The position numbers and the translations under genes were made by a program. Below are positions 1 through 7,270 of a DNA stretch of 64,000 nucleotides, one piece after another. Under the pieces are notes generated by a model. That model was not told where the DNA came from, did not search any database, and saw only the letters and a list, made by a program, of their open reading frames with translations. How positions within the stretch are numbered: the first letter of the stretch is position 1; every line of letters begins with the position of its first letter. Source of the DNA: Gordonia hankookensis (lineage in GTDB: Bacteria > Actinomycetota > Actinomycetes > Mycobacteriales > Mycobacteriaceae); contig NZ_JACWMS010000006.1 of assembly GCF_014673215.1 (NCBI RefSeq), positions 1 through 64,000 of the forward strand. Direction: 5' to 3'.

Positions 1-2
1 AG

Positions 3-995
3 TTGCAGGCGCGGCCCACCACCGACACGGTGTTGCAGGATCAGTTGGCCGAGGTGGTGATCAGCCTCGACCCCGACGGCGCCGCCCAGACCCGCGAACA
101 GTTCGCCCACACCTGGCAGAACCTGACCGTCACCGCCGACTCATCCGGGCACATGACCCTCGACGGCTGTGTACCCGCCGAAGATGGCGTGCACCTGTCC
201 CAACGCATCAGCACCCTGATCGCCGAACGCCTGTGTCGCCGCGACCCGCGCCGCATCGGACAACAACGCGTCGCTGCTCTCGCCGAGATCACCGGCGTCC
301 CCGGCAAAACACTCACCTGCCACTGCGGACACCACGACTGCCCGCAACGCCCCACCCCCAACCCCACCGACACCACCGACCCGAGCGGGCATGGCACCGA
401 AGCTATTGCGGCGGACGCCGACGTGCCCGAGGCCGAGCCAAGCAGCCAACCACCGTCGACGTCGCCCACCTGGACACTGACATCCGATCCCACGGGCAGC
501 GTGGTCCCCCGACTGCACGGCTACGGGGCCATCGACCCCGCACTGGCAGCAACCCTGGCCGAGAACTCCACCCTCATCACGCTTCCCGACCAGGCGCACC
601 GCCGACCATCCGGGCTGATCGTCGTCGCAGACCGCGGACCCGCACCACCGGTCGACACGACCGGCCATGGCGGGCACCGGCATCCACCACCGGGAGCCCT
701 GACCTACACACCATCTCGGCGACTACGCGACCAGATCCTGCACACCGACCTGCGGTGCCGATACCCACTGTGCGCCACACCATCCCACGACTGCGAACTC
801 GACCACCTCGTCAAATTCAACCATGCCGACCCACAGGCCGGCGGCTGGACCGTGCCACAAAATCTGGCGCCGCTGTGCCGACCCGACCATCACCGCAAAC
901 ACCTCGGAATATGGCTACCCACCATGCACACCGACCGCACCATCACCTGGCACAACCCCACCACCGGACAGCAGATAGTCACCCACCCGCGATAG
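3..995 (+). CDS. DUF222 / HNH endonuclease family protein (5' partial)
   Basis: This is the C-terminal part of a 13E12-type DUF222 protein with an HNH nuclease domain. The frame is open to the window edge, and families of this type are usually over 400 residues, so the true start lies upstream. The readable part has a DUF222-like region (about 1-110), a Pro/Thr-rich linker (115-160) and a C-terminal HNH fold (about 252-300). That fold shows a CRYPLC knuckle, LDH, an Asn in PQNLAPLC and the final DHHRKH, consistent with a beta-beta-alpha metal nuclease site. These proteins are multicopy in mycolata and their biological role is unsettled. Confidence 0.85.
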   Translation: MQARPTTDTVLQDQLAEVVISLDPDGAAQTREQFAHTWQNLTVTADSSGHMTLDGCVPAEDGVHLSQRISTLIAERLCRRDPRRIGQQRVAALAEITGVPGKTLTCHCGHHDCPQRPTPNPTDTTDPSGHGTEAIAADADVPEAEPSSQPPSTSPTWTLTSDPTGSVVPRLHGYGAIDPALAATLAENSTLITLPDQAHRRPSGLIVVADRGPAPPVDTTGHGGHRHPPPGALTYTPSRRLRDQILHTDLRCRYPLCATPSHDCELDHLVKFNHADPQAGGWTVPQNLAPLCRPDHHRKHLGIWLPTMHTDRTITWHNPTTGQQIVTHPR

Positions 996-1042
996 CGGGG
1001 GTCACGGCCCCAGGCTGTCCTGCACAGTCCGCTGTGTACTGC

Positions 1043-1072
1043 GCAGTCCTACACAGTGCAGTCCTACACAGT
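1043..1072. repeat. Two tandem copies of a 15-bp unit
   Basis: GCAGTCCTACACAGT occurs twice back to back (1043-1057 and 1058-1072). The second copy covers the stop codon of the lipocalin gene on the minus strand. The repeat sits between two convergent genes. I see no protein-level role. Confidence 0.8.
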
Positions 1073-1690
1073 GCAGAGCGGCGAATGATCGGTCCGCCCA
1101 CCGGTTGTCGGCGATACGAGGAAGATGCACGAGTTGTATCCGACCTTCTCGATCTCACCGCGCAGCATGCGCAGTGTGGAGGTGGGGACGACCTTGTCCC
1201 GGGAGAGCAGGAATCCGGATGTCCGCGTGGGGTCGCCGACGACGGCAAACCGGTAGGGATCGGTCGGGGTCTTGCCGTCGGCGATCCAAGCGACAATGTA
1301 GTTGGGAGCACTTCCGGGATTGATGCTCACCGGAACCTGGGGGAAGGTCACCGACAGCTGGGCTTTGGTGACCGGGTCGACGACGGAGGCGCGGCCTTGC
1401 ACGCGATTGGTCTGGCCGGTGAATGTTGTGCAGGTGTTCTCCACGCCGATGGTCTTGGCATCGATCGGCGTGTACGTGGCCTTGGTGTCCTTGGCACAGT
1501 TCAGGTTGAAGAACGCGGGCACTGCGGCGAGTTGCCACCACGAACCCAGATACCGCTGCGCGTCGAGCTTCGGAATCGGCTGCAGGGGAGCGGCCGATGC
1601 GGGTGCGGTCGCGACGAACAGGGCTGCGATCGTGAGGGCAACGGTCGCGAACAGCGTGAACAGCGGGCGGGTCGTGCGGGTGATGCGCAT
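1064..1690 (-). CDS. Secreted lipocalin family protein
   Basis: A 208-residue exported lipocalin of the Blc-like type, predicted to bind a hydrophobic ligand outside the membrane. An N-terminal signal peptide (about 1-33) has two Arg, a long Ala/Leu/Val core and an ASA|AP cleavage site. The mature protein opens with the lipocalin first-strand motif (YLGSWWQ, residues 47-53). Two Cys near the ends (in NLNCAKD and YNSCIF) could form a disulfide. The ligand is unknown. The gene is monocistronic and converges with the HNH gene. Confidence 0.82.
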   Translation of the reverse strand: MRITRTTRPLFTLFATVALTIAALFVATAPASAAPLQPIPKLDAQRYLGSWWQLAAVPAFFNLNCAKDTKATYTPIDAKTIGVENTCTTFTGQTNRVQGRASVVDPVTKAQLSVTFPQVPVSINPGSAPNYIVAWIADGKTPTDPYRFAVVGDPTRTSGFLLSRDKVVPTSTLRMLRGEIEKVGYNSCIFLVSPTTGGRTDHSPLCTV

Positions 1691-1765
1691 GGCAGCTCCG
1701 TTCGATGTGCTGGATGGTGCCAGCGATTCGGAGCCGTCGTCGCCGCGGATGGGTGACTGGGCCGT

Positions 1766-2203
1766 TCAGTACCCTTCGGCGGGCTTCCAGGTCGCAACCG
1801 CCCAGATCACGATCAGGTCGAGCGCGATGATGAGGATTGCCCACAGCGGGTAATAAGGGAGCCACAGGAATTGCGCGATGATCGACACCGACGCGATGAC
1901 CACCGCGGCGACGCGCGCCCAATCGGCGCCGACCGCCAGGCCACCGGCGACGAGTACGCCGAGGACGCCGATGACGACGTGGATCCAGCCCCACGTGGTG
2001 AGGTCGAATTTGTACGCGTACTCGTTCCCGAGGACGAAGAGGTCATCTTTGGCCAGTGCGGAGATGCCCTGGAAGATCGCGACCAGGCTGGCCACGAAGA
2101 TCAGCGCGGCCGCCACGATCGAGATTCCGAATGCGAACCCGGTCTTGGCTCCGTAGTCGGCGTCGCGGTCAGGCGTTGTCACATCGGTTCTCTCGGCGGT
2201 CAT
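1766..2203 (-). CDS. DUF7144-type four-helix membrane protein (copy A)
   Basis: A 145-residue integral membrane protein with an acidic N-terminal tail and four predicted helices. Conserved marks are GISAL..DD, WGWIH, DWARVAAV and LPYYPLWAI, which I recognise as the DUF7144 family. The ATG at 2203 was chosen because GGGAGG lies 6-11 bases upstream; a longer frame to 2299 has no ribosome-binding site and unusual composition. It is clearly paralogous to the gene at 4455-4874, with near-identical helix 2 to helix 4 motifs. Function is unknown. Confidence 0.85.
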   Translation of the reverse strand: MTAERTDVTTPDRDADYGAKTGFAFGISIVAAALIFVASLVAIFQGISALAKDDLFVLGNEYAYKFDLTTWGWIHVVIGVLGVLVAGGLAVGADWARVAAVVIASVSIIAQFLWLPYYPLWAILIIALDLIVIWAVATWKPAEGY

Positions 2204-2432
2204 GGTGCGCCTCCCTTCATTGGTGCAGACGATATTGATGCAGACGATCGGACGATAGTGCACGACCAGATTAAGTTGCCGAAGCAAATGAAATGACATG
2301 AACGCGCCGTTCGGGTTGAAATGTTATGTCGTGAGGTGCATGAAGTCGCGGTCGACGATCGTCCGATTCGGCGTTTGGCCAGCCGATTTAGTCCCCAGGG
2401 GGACCTGGGGGTAAGCTATCGCAGGTTGCACA

Positions 2433-2506
<74 letters not shown>

Positions 2507-2523
2507 CGCAAGGTTGAGATTGC

Positions 2524-2565
2524 AGAAGAGGCCCTGGCCTGGAGAAATCCGGTCAGGGCTTCCTC
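2524..2565 (+). terminator. Imperfect hairpin after tRNA-Pro
   Basis: CCCTGGCC and GGTCAGGG form a stem with flanking complementary bases, 18 nt after the tRNA. There is no T-run. It is a plausible end for the tRNA transcript. Confidence 0.4.
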
Positions 2566-2606
2566 GTTTCCGGCAATGCCGGGCCGCCTGTGTGTGACCA
2601 TGGGCT

Positions 2607-2876
2607 ATGCCGACACTTCTGACCTCGGATGAGCTCGACATCCGGATCCTCTTCACCGAATCCGCGCCGGACGTTCTCACGTTTGTGCGCGAGGCGATTC
2701 GGGCGCACGAACCCATCGGTCTGTCGACGAATGCGGACCATCACGTCTATCTCGTCAATCTCGCAAACCTCAAGCAGTTCGCGCTCACCGAGCTCGACCG
2801 CGACGACGAGTCGTTGGCCGACGACCAGATCACGGTCCTCACCTCACTGGCCGAATTGCGCGATCAGGCCGGCTGA
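2607..2876 (+). CDS. Hypothetical protein, 89 aa
   Basis: A small acidic, soluble protein with no motif I recognise. It is rich in Leu, Asp and Thr, lacks a signal peptide or membrane segment, and is predicted mostly helical. It lies between tRNA-Pro and the convergent lipoprotein locus. Codon use is normal for the window, which supports a real gene. Function unknown. Confidence 0.6.
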   Translation: MPTLLTSDELDIRILFTESAPDVLTFVREAIRAHEPIGLSTNADHHVYLVNLANLKQFALTELDRDDESLADDQITVLTSLAELRDQAG

Positions 2877-2894
2877 GCGGCCGCACGCCCGTCG

Positions 2895-3492
2895 TCATCC
2901 CGGCGGGAAGGTGCCCACGCGCCGGATACCGTCGTCATAGGTGGCGGTCACGATCGTCGGTCCACCGGTCGGGGCAGCAGAAGGCGTCGTCGCCGAGCAG
3001 CCACCGATAACGCACGGCCACCGAATCGCGGCCGAATCCGGCGATGGCCGTATAGGAATACGGCACGGGCTCGACAGTCCCGACGAACTCGCCGCCGTGG
3101 AACAGCAGCACGCGGCTCGTGGCGGTCGCATCGTTGTAGCCGGACCCGGTGACCAGCACGAAGTCGAGGTCGCAGCCGCGCCCCAGCGGGTTGTCGGACG
3201 CGGTCTCGACCTGCCACTGTCCGCCGTTCGGGTCGTTGCCGAGTGACGCGACGGCGTTGTGGACCATTGCGGAGTTCGCGTCGAGGCACAATCCGTGGCC
3301 GCTGCCGGCGGGTGGGGCCGCGGGCAGCGGTCCGGTGTCGGGAGCGGTCATGTGTGTGGTCGCCATCGTGGTGGCCCTGGGCAGTGCATCGTGCTGCGCG
3401 GTCTCGTCGGTGCCGCAGGCCGTTGCGAACGCGGGCAGGGTCAGCGCTGTCGCGACAACGCACACGACGCGCGAGAATGGCAGGTTCGCCAT
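2895..3492 (-). pseudogene. LppP/LprE-type lipoprotein with a frameshift
   Basis: The N-terminal part encodes a lipoprotein: signal peptide, Cys in a FATACG lipobox, Thr/Pro-rich linker, then the LppP/LprE-like domain ending WLLGDDAFCCP. At the GGGG run 2971-2974 (plus strand) the frame goes off into an unrelated tail stopping at 2935. Removing one base continues as CCPTGGPTIVTATYDDG to a stop at 2895, which is the expected family ending. I infer a one-base insertion or a sequencing error in the C run. If it is an error, the gene is intact at about 198 residues. The start at 3492 is 128 bases from the divergent crotonase start. Confidence 0.75.
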
Positions 3493-3619
3493 GGTGGTTC
3501 GCCCCTCGGTCGTCGATGTCCCGACCTACCTCGTCTATCGCGACGACCATCCGCGCGGTTACCGGAAGCGGCGAGAGATCCCGGACTCGGCGGAGAGGCT
3601 GCGGCGTATCGTCGGCGGG

Positions 3620-4420
3620 GTGATCATCGAGCGTGCGAACGGACCCGTCCGGATCATCGGTATCAATCGACCCGAGGTGCGCAACGCAGTCGACCGGACC
3701 ACCGCGGACGCCCTCGCCGACGCCTTCCGTCGCTTCGACGCAGACGATTCGTCGTCGGTGGCTGTCCTGTACGGCGAAGGTGGAACCTTTTGTGCAGGAG
3801 CTGATCTCAAGGCCATCGCCGATGGCGCACCCAATCGGATCGACGACGACGGGGACGGTCCGATGGGTCCGTCGCGAATGCGGTTGTCCAAACCGGTGAT
3901 CGCCGCGATCTCGGGGCATGCCGTGGCAGGCGGCCTGGAACTGGCGTTGTGGGCAGATCTGCGCGTGATGGACGACGACGCCGTGTTCGGGGTGTTCTGC
4001 CGCCGCTGGGGCGTGCCCCTGATCGACGGCGGAACCGTGCGACTACCGCGACTGATCGGTGCGAGCCGGGCGATGGATCTGATCCTGACGGGACGGCCCG
4101 TGTCGGCGCCGGAAGCACTCGATATCGGACTCGCCAATCGTGTTGTCCCGGCAGGGACATCGCTCGACGCGGCGATCCGACTGGCCACCGAGATCGCCGG
4201 ACTGCCGCAGACCTGTCTCCGGCACGACCGGATGTCGATGCTCGAACAAGAGGGCCTCGACGAGCGCGCTGCCATCGCCAACGAGTTCGGACACGGCAAG
4301 GAGTCGCTGGCCGCGGACACGCTGGCCGGGGCGCGGCGTTTCGCCGGCGGCGCCGGTCGTCATGGTGCCGCGGAGGCCCGGTCTGCGCCCACCGATGTGG
4401 CAGGCACAGACCGGGCCTGA
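3620..4420 (+). CDS. Crotonase / enoyl-CoA hydratase family protein
   Basis: A 266-residue crotonase-fold protein acting on an acyl-CoA thioester. GTFCAGADL (55-63) and GHAVAGGLELA (99-109) form the oxyanion hole and CoA site. The Glu equivalent to rat hydratase Glu144 is present (E107), but the second catalytic Glu position (Glu164) appears to be Cys127 in FGVFCRRWG. Simple hydratase chemistry is therefore doubtful, and isomerase or hydrolase activity is possible. The start is uncertain: GTG 3620 fits the family N-terminus, while an in-frame ATG at 3491 would add 43 residues and overlap the divergent lipoprotein start. Confidence 0.8.
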   Translation: MIIERANGPVRIIGINRPEVRNAVDRTTADALADAFRRFDADDSSSVAVLYGEGGTFCAGADLKAIADGAPNRIDDDGDGPMGPSRMRLSKPVIAAISGHAVAGGLELALWADLRVMDDDAVFGVFCRRWGVPLIDGGTVRLPRLIGASRAMDLILTGRPVSAPEALDIGLANRVVPAGTSLDAAIRLATEIAGLPQTCLRHDRMSMLEQEGLDERAAIANEFGHGKESLAADTLAGARRFAGGAGRHGAAEARSAPTDVAGTDRA

Positions 4421-4454
4421 GGTCGGTGCGGCTCCGAATGTGTGGCCCGAGGGG

Positions 4455-4874
4455 TCAGGCCGTCTTCCAGGTGGCCACCGCCCAGATGATCACGAGATCG
4501 ATGGCGATCACCAGCACCGACCACCACGGGTAGTACGGCAACCACAGGAAGTTCAGGATGATCGACAGCGCAGCCACGATGATGGCCGCGACCCGCGCCC
4601 ATGCTGCGCCGGTGAACATCCCGATCGCGATGCCGATCGCGACGATCGAGACGACGATGTGGATCCATCCCCAGCTGGTGATGTCCATCTTGTAGACGTA
4701 CTGCGGGCCGACGACGAAGAGATCGTCCTTGGCCACCGCCGAGATGCCCTGCAGGAGTCCGATGATGCCACCGGTGAGCAGCAGGATCGCGGCCGCGATC
4801 GTCGTGCCGCCTGCGAAGCCCTGCTGCACGCGATGGTCTTCGTACCGTCGTTCCTCGTACTGTGGTGTGGTCAT
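4455..4874 (-). CDS. DUF7144-type four-helix membrane protein (copy B)
   Basis: A 139-residue paralogue of the protein at 1766-2203, sharing LLQGISAVAKDDLFVVG, WGWIHI, AAWARVAAI and LPYYPWWS. Its N-terminal tail is Tyr/Glu/Arg-rich instead of Asp-rich. ATG 4874 has GAGAAAGG upstream; the longer frame to 4955 is not supported. Four membrane helices are predicted. Function unknown. The ends of this gene and the crotonase are convergent and 34 bases apart. Confidence 0.85.
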   Translation of the reverse strand: MTTPQYEERRYEDHRVQQGFAGGTTIAAAILLLTGGIIGLLQGISAVAKDDLFVVGPQYVYKMDITSWGWIHIVVSIVAIGIAIGMFTGAAWARVAAIIVAALSIILNFLWLPYYPWWSVLVIAIDLVIIWAVATWKTA

Positions 4875-5018
4875 GGCAACCTTTCTCTCTGATGGGTGCC
4901 GGAAGCCTTGTCGCGTCACCTCTACCGCATGGTCGTGGACGCACGCGGCGGCCACATCCCCCGTAGCGGGTGATTCCGTGATGGTGGGTGACAGAGCGCG
5001 ACGAGAGGTCAGGTCTCG

Positions 5019-5462
5019 ATGAGCATCGCCGCCCGGTTATTGCAGACCCGATGGTTTGTGCGAGCGCCGATCATCGTGTTCCGCGCCCGTCTCGGCTTCT
5101 TGTTCGGTGGTCGCCTGTTGCTGCTCGAGCACACCGGGCGTCGCACCGGAGAGAAGCGCTATGTGGTGCTCGAGACGGTCGAACGAGCGTCACCGACGCA
5201 GGTGGTGATCGCGTCGGGTTTCGGGACACGTGCCCAGTGGTTCAAGAATCTGCAGGCCGACCCCCGCTGCCGGGTGTCCGTCGGGTGGTCGTCGAGGCGT
5301 GCGGCGCTCGCGGAGGTGCTGGGTACCGACGACGCGACGGCCGTCCTCGACCGATATCGCGACGCGCATGCCCGTGCGTATGCCGAGTTGTCCGGAGTCA
5401 TCGAGGAATCCACGGGACTGTCGATCGATGACGTGCCACTGGTCCGGTTGACCCTCATCTGA
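5019..5462 (+). CDS. Nitroreductase/F420-dependent oxidoreductase (DUF385, Ddn-like)
   Basis: A 147-residue split-beta-barrel protein of the deazaflavin-dependent nitroreductase family. Typical features are an N-terminal amphipathic helix followed by LLLLEHTGRRTGEKR (substrate/F420 phosphate contact region), VVIASGFG and WFKNLQADPRCRV. Members use reduced F420 to reduce quinones or nitro compounds at the membrane. The substrate cannot be read from the sequence. The gene stands alone, convergent with the HAD gene. Confidence 0.88.
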   Translation: MSIAARLLQTRWFVRAPIIVFRARLGFLFGGRLLLLEHTGRRTGEKRYVVLETVERASPTQVVIASGFGTRAQWFKNLQADPRCRVSVGWSSRRAALAEVLGTDDATAVLDRYRDAHARAYAELSGVIEESTGLSIDDVPLVRLTLI

Positions 5463-5507
5463 CGTGCCTGAACCCGAGTTGGAGGACGTGCTGTCCGTCG
5501 GACCGGA

Positions 5508-6182
5508 TCAGCAGCCGAGTTGCTGCGCCAGATCGAGGATGTCGGTGGCGTGGATGTCGTTCTGGGGCGAGCCGGAGTCGTCCTTCGGGTCGCCACCCCA
5601 CTCCATCGGACGTTCGATGAACGCGGTGCGCAGGCCGAAGGATCGCGCCGCATCGAGATCGTGCTGGTGCGTCGCGACCATCATCACCTGCGCCGGCGAG
5701 ACCTCGAGCAGATCGGCCAGGCCGCAGTAGGTCTCGCGAGCGGGTTTGTAGTGCCGCCAGAGGTCGGACCCGCCGATGACATCCCACTCGAAGCCGTTGT
5801 GCCGGGCCATGTCGGTGAGCAGCGCGACGGTTCCGTTGCTGAGCGCACACACGAGGAATCCGGTTCGGAGTCTGCGGATTCCGTCGGCCGCGTCCGGCCA
5901 TCCCGGGATGGTGCGCCACGCGCGGACGAGCCGGGCCGCCTGCTCGTGGCCGAGTGCGCAGCCACACAGCGTCGCGACCTCGTGGACGGTCTCGGTCTGC
6001 AGATCGTCGAGACGCCGCCAGGGCAGCTCACCGGACTCCACGCGCGCCAGGATCGGTCCGTACCGACGGCGCCACTCACGAGCGAAAGCGCCGGCGTCAA
6101 CGTCCGGCACCACCTCCCGGACCGTCGACGAGATCCCGGTGAACCAGTCGGTGACCGTGCCGAACGTGTCGAAGGCGAGCAC
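5508..6182 (-). CDS. Haloacid dehalogenase type II family protein
   Basis: A HAD-superfamily hydrolase resembling L-2-haloacid dehalogenases. The nucleophile Asp lies in AFDTFGT, Ser in SNGT, Lys in HYKPARETY, and the fourth motif is VATHQHDLDAA. These positions match type II dehalogenases, but phosphatase activity is also possible. The start is awkward: no ATG precedes the conserved N-terminus and the frame is open to 6731. GTG 6182 gives 224 residues; CTG codons just upstream are alternatives that would overlap the metallophosphoesterase stop. It is probably co-transcribed with that gene. Confidence 0.8.
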   Translation of the reverse strand: MLAFDTFGTVTDWFTGISSTVREVVPDVDAGAFAREWRRRYGPILARVESGELPWRRLDDLQTETVHEVATLCGCALGHEQAARLVRAWRTIPGWPDAADGIRRLRTGFLVCALSNGTVALLTDMARHNGFEWDVIGGSDLWRHYKPARETYCGLADLLEVSPAQVMMVATHQHDLDAARSFGLRTAFIERPMEWGGDPKDDSGSPQNDIHATDILDLAQQLGC

Positions 6183-6205
6183 CTTCAGCTCGCCCGCGGG
6201 CCCGT

Positions 6206-7207
6206 TCAGCCGATCTCCGACGCCAGTTGCGGCAGTGAATGATCCTCGTCGAACTCGGCGTCGCCGTTCGAGACCGGTGTCAGCGTCAGCAGGCTCGCCT
6301 CGGGGCGGCAGCAGAACCGGGCGGGCGCATACGGTGAGGTGCCGAGGCCTGCGCTGACATGCAACTTCATCGCCGAGCCCCAGCTGGACACGCCCTTCAC
6401 GCGCGACCGGTCGAGCTCGCAGTTGGTCACGAGGGCTCCGAAGAACGGCAGGCACAGCTGGCCGCCATGCGTATGTCCGGCCATCACGAGGTCGTAGCCG
6501 TCGTCGGCGAAGCGGTCGAGCACCCGCGGCTCCGGCGAATGGGTGAGTCCCAGACGCAGATGCGCGAGCGGGTTCGGCCGCCCCGCGATGGTCTCGTAGC
6601 GGTCGCGCTCGATGTGCGGGTCGTCGACACCGGCGGCCACCACGCGCACCCCGCTGACCTCGAGTTCGCGCACGGTGTGGGTGGCGTCGAGCCAGCCGCG
6701 TTCGATGAACGCGGCACGCAGGTCCTGCCATGGCAGCGGATCGCCGAAGGTCCGGGTGTGGTCACTCCGGAAGTACTGGAAGGGATTCTTCAGGCGCGGC
6801 CCGAAATAGTCGTTGGAGCCGAACACGAACATGCCCGGCCGCGACAGCAGCCCACCCAGCGACTGGATGACTGCCGGGACCGCCTGCGGATGGGCGAGGT
6901 TGTCGCCGGTGTTGATCACCAGGTCGGGCTCCAGGGCCTCGAGCTCGGAGACCCATGCCTGCTTGAGGTGCTGGTGGGGTGTCATGTGGAGGTCGCTGAT
7001 GTGCAGCACACGCAGCGGCGCTGCCCCGGGTTCGAGCACCGACAACGTGCTGTGCCGGAGTGTGAAGGCGTTGCGTTCGACCACCGTCGAGTAGAAGAGA
7101 CCCGCGGCGGCCAGGCCGGCCAGCCCGCCCGCCGCGCGTACCGCGGCCGAGGAGGTCAGGCCCGCTGAGCTGATTCGGCCCGCGAGGGCGTTGTCGACGT
7201 GAACCAT
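6206..7207 (-). CDS. Membrane-anchored metallophosphoesterase
   Basis: A 333-residue calcineurin-like phosphoesterase (Rv3683 position in synteny). An N-terminal hydrophobic helix (about 25-42) likely anchors it, and the catalytic domain carries all metal motifs: SDLH (71-74), GDN (101-103), GSND (130-133), THSPEP and GHTHGGQ. The family includes UDP-diacylglucosamine and other phosphodiester hydrolases; the substrate is unknown. Next to the penicillin-binding protein gene, it may act on envelope metabolites. Confidence 0.9.
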   Translation of the reverse strand: MVHVDNALAGRISSAGLTSSAAVRAAGGLAGLAAAGLFYSTVVERNAFTLRHSTLSVLEPGAAPLRVLHISDLHMTPHQHLKQAWVSELEALEPDLVINTGDNLAHPQAVPAVIQSLGGLLSRPGMFVFGSNDYFGPRLKNPFQYFRSDHTRTFGDPLPWQDLRAAFIERGWLDATHTVRELEVSGVRVVAAGVDDPHIERDRYETIAGRPNPLAHLRLGLTHSPEPRVLDRFADDGYDLVMAGHTHGGQLCLPFFGALVTNCELDRSRVKGVSSWGSAMKLHVSAGLGTSPYAPARFCCRPEASLLTLTPVSNGDAEFDEDHSLPQLASEIG

Positions 7208-7270
7208 TCACTCAGGATACGCAGTGTCACGCCCGTGGCACCCACGGGTTTTCTCCGGCCCCCGGGCGAC

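Noticed and set aside
1043..1072. CRISPR-like array (also 25731-25770 and 34545-34731)
   Set aside because: Units are contiguous 15-mers without spacers and no cas genes are present.
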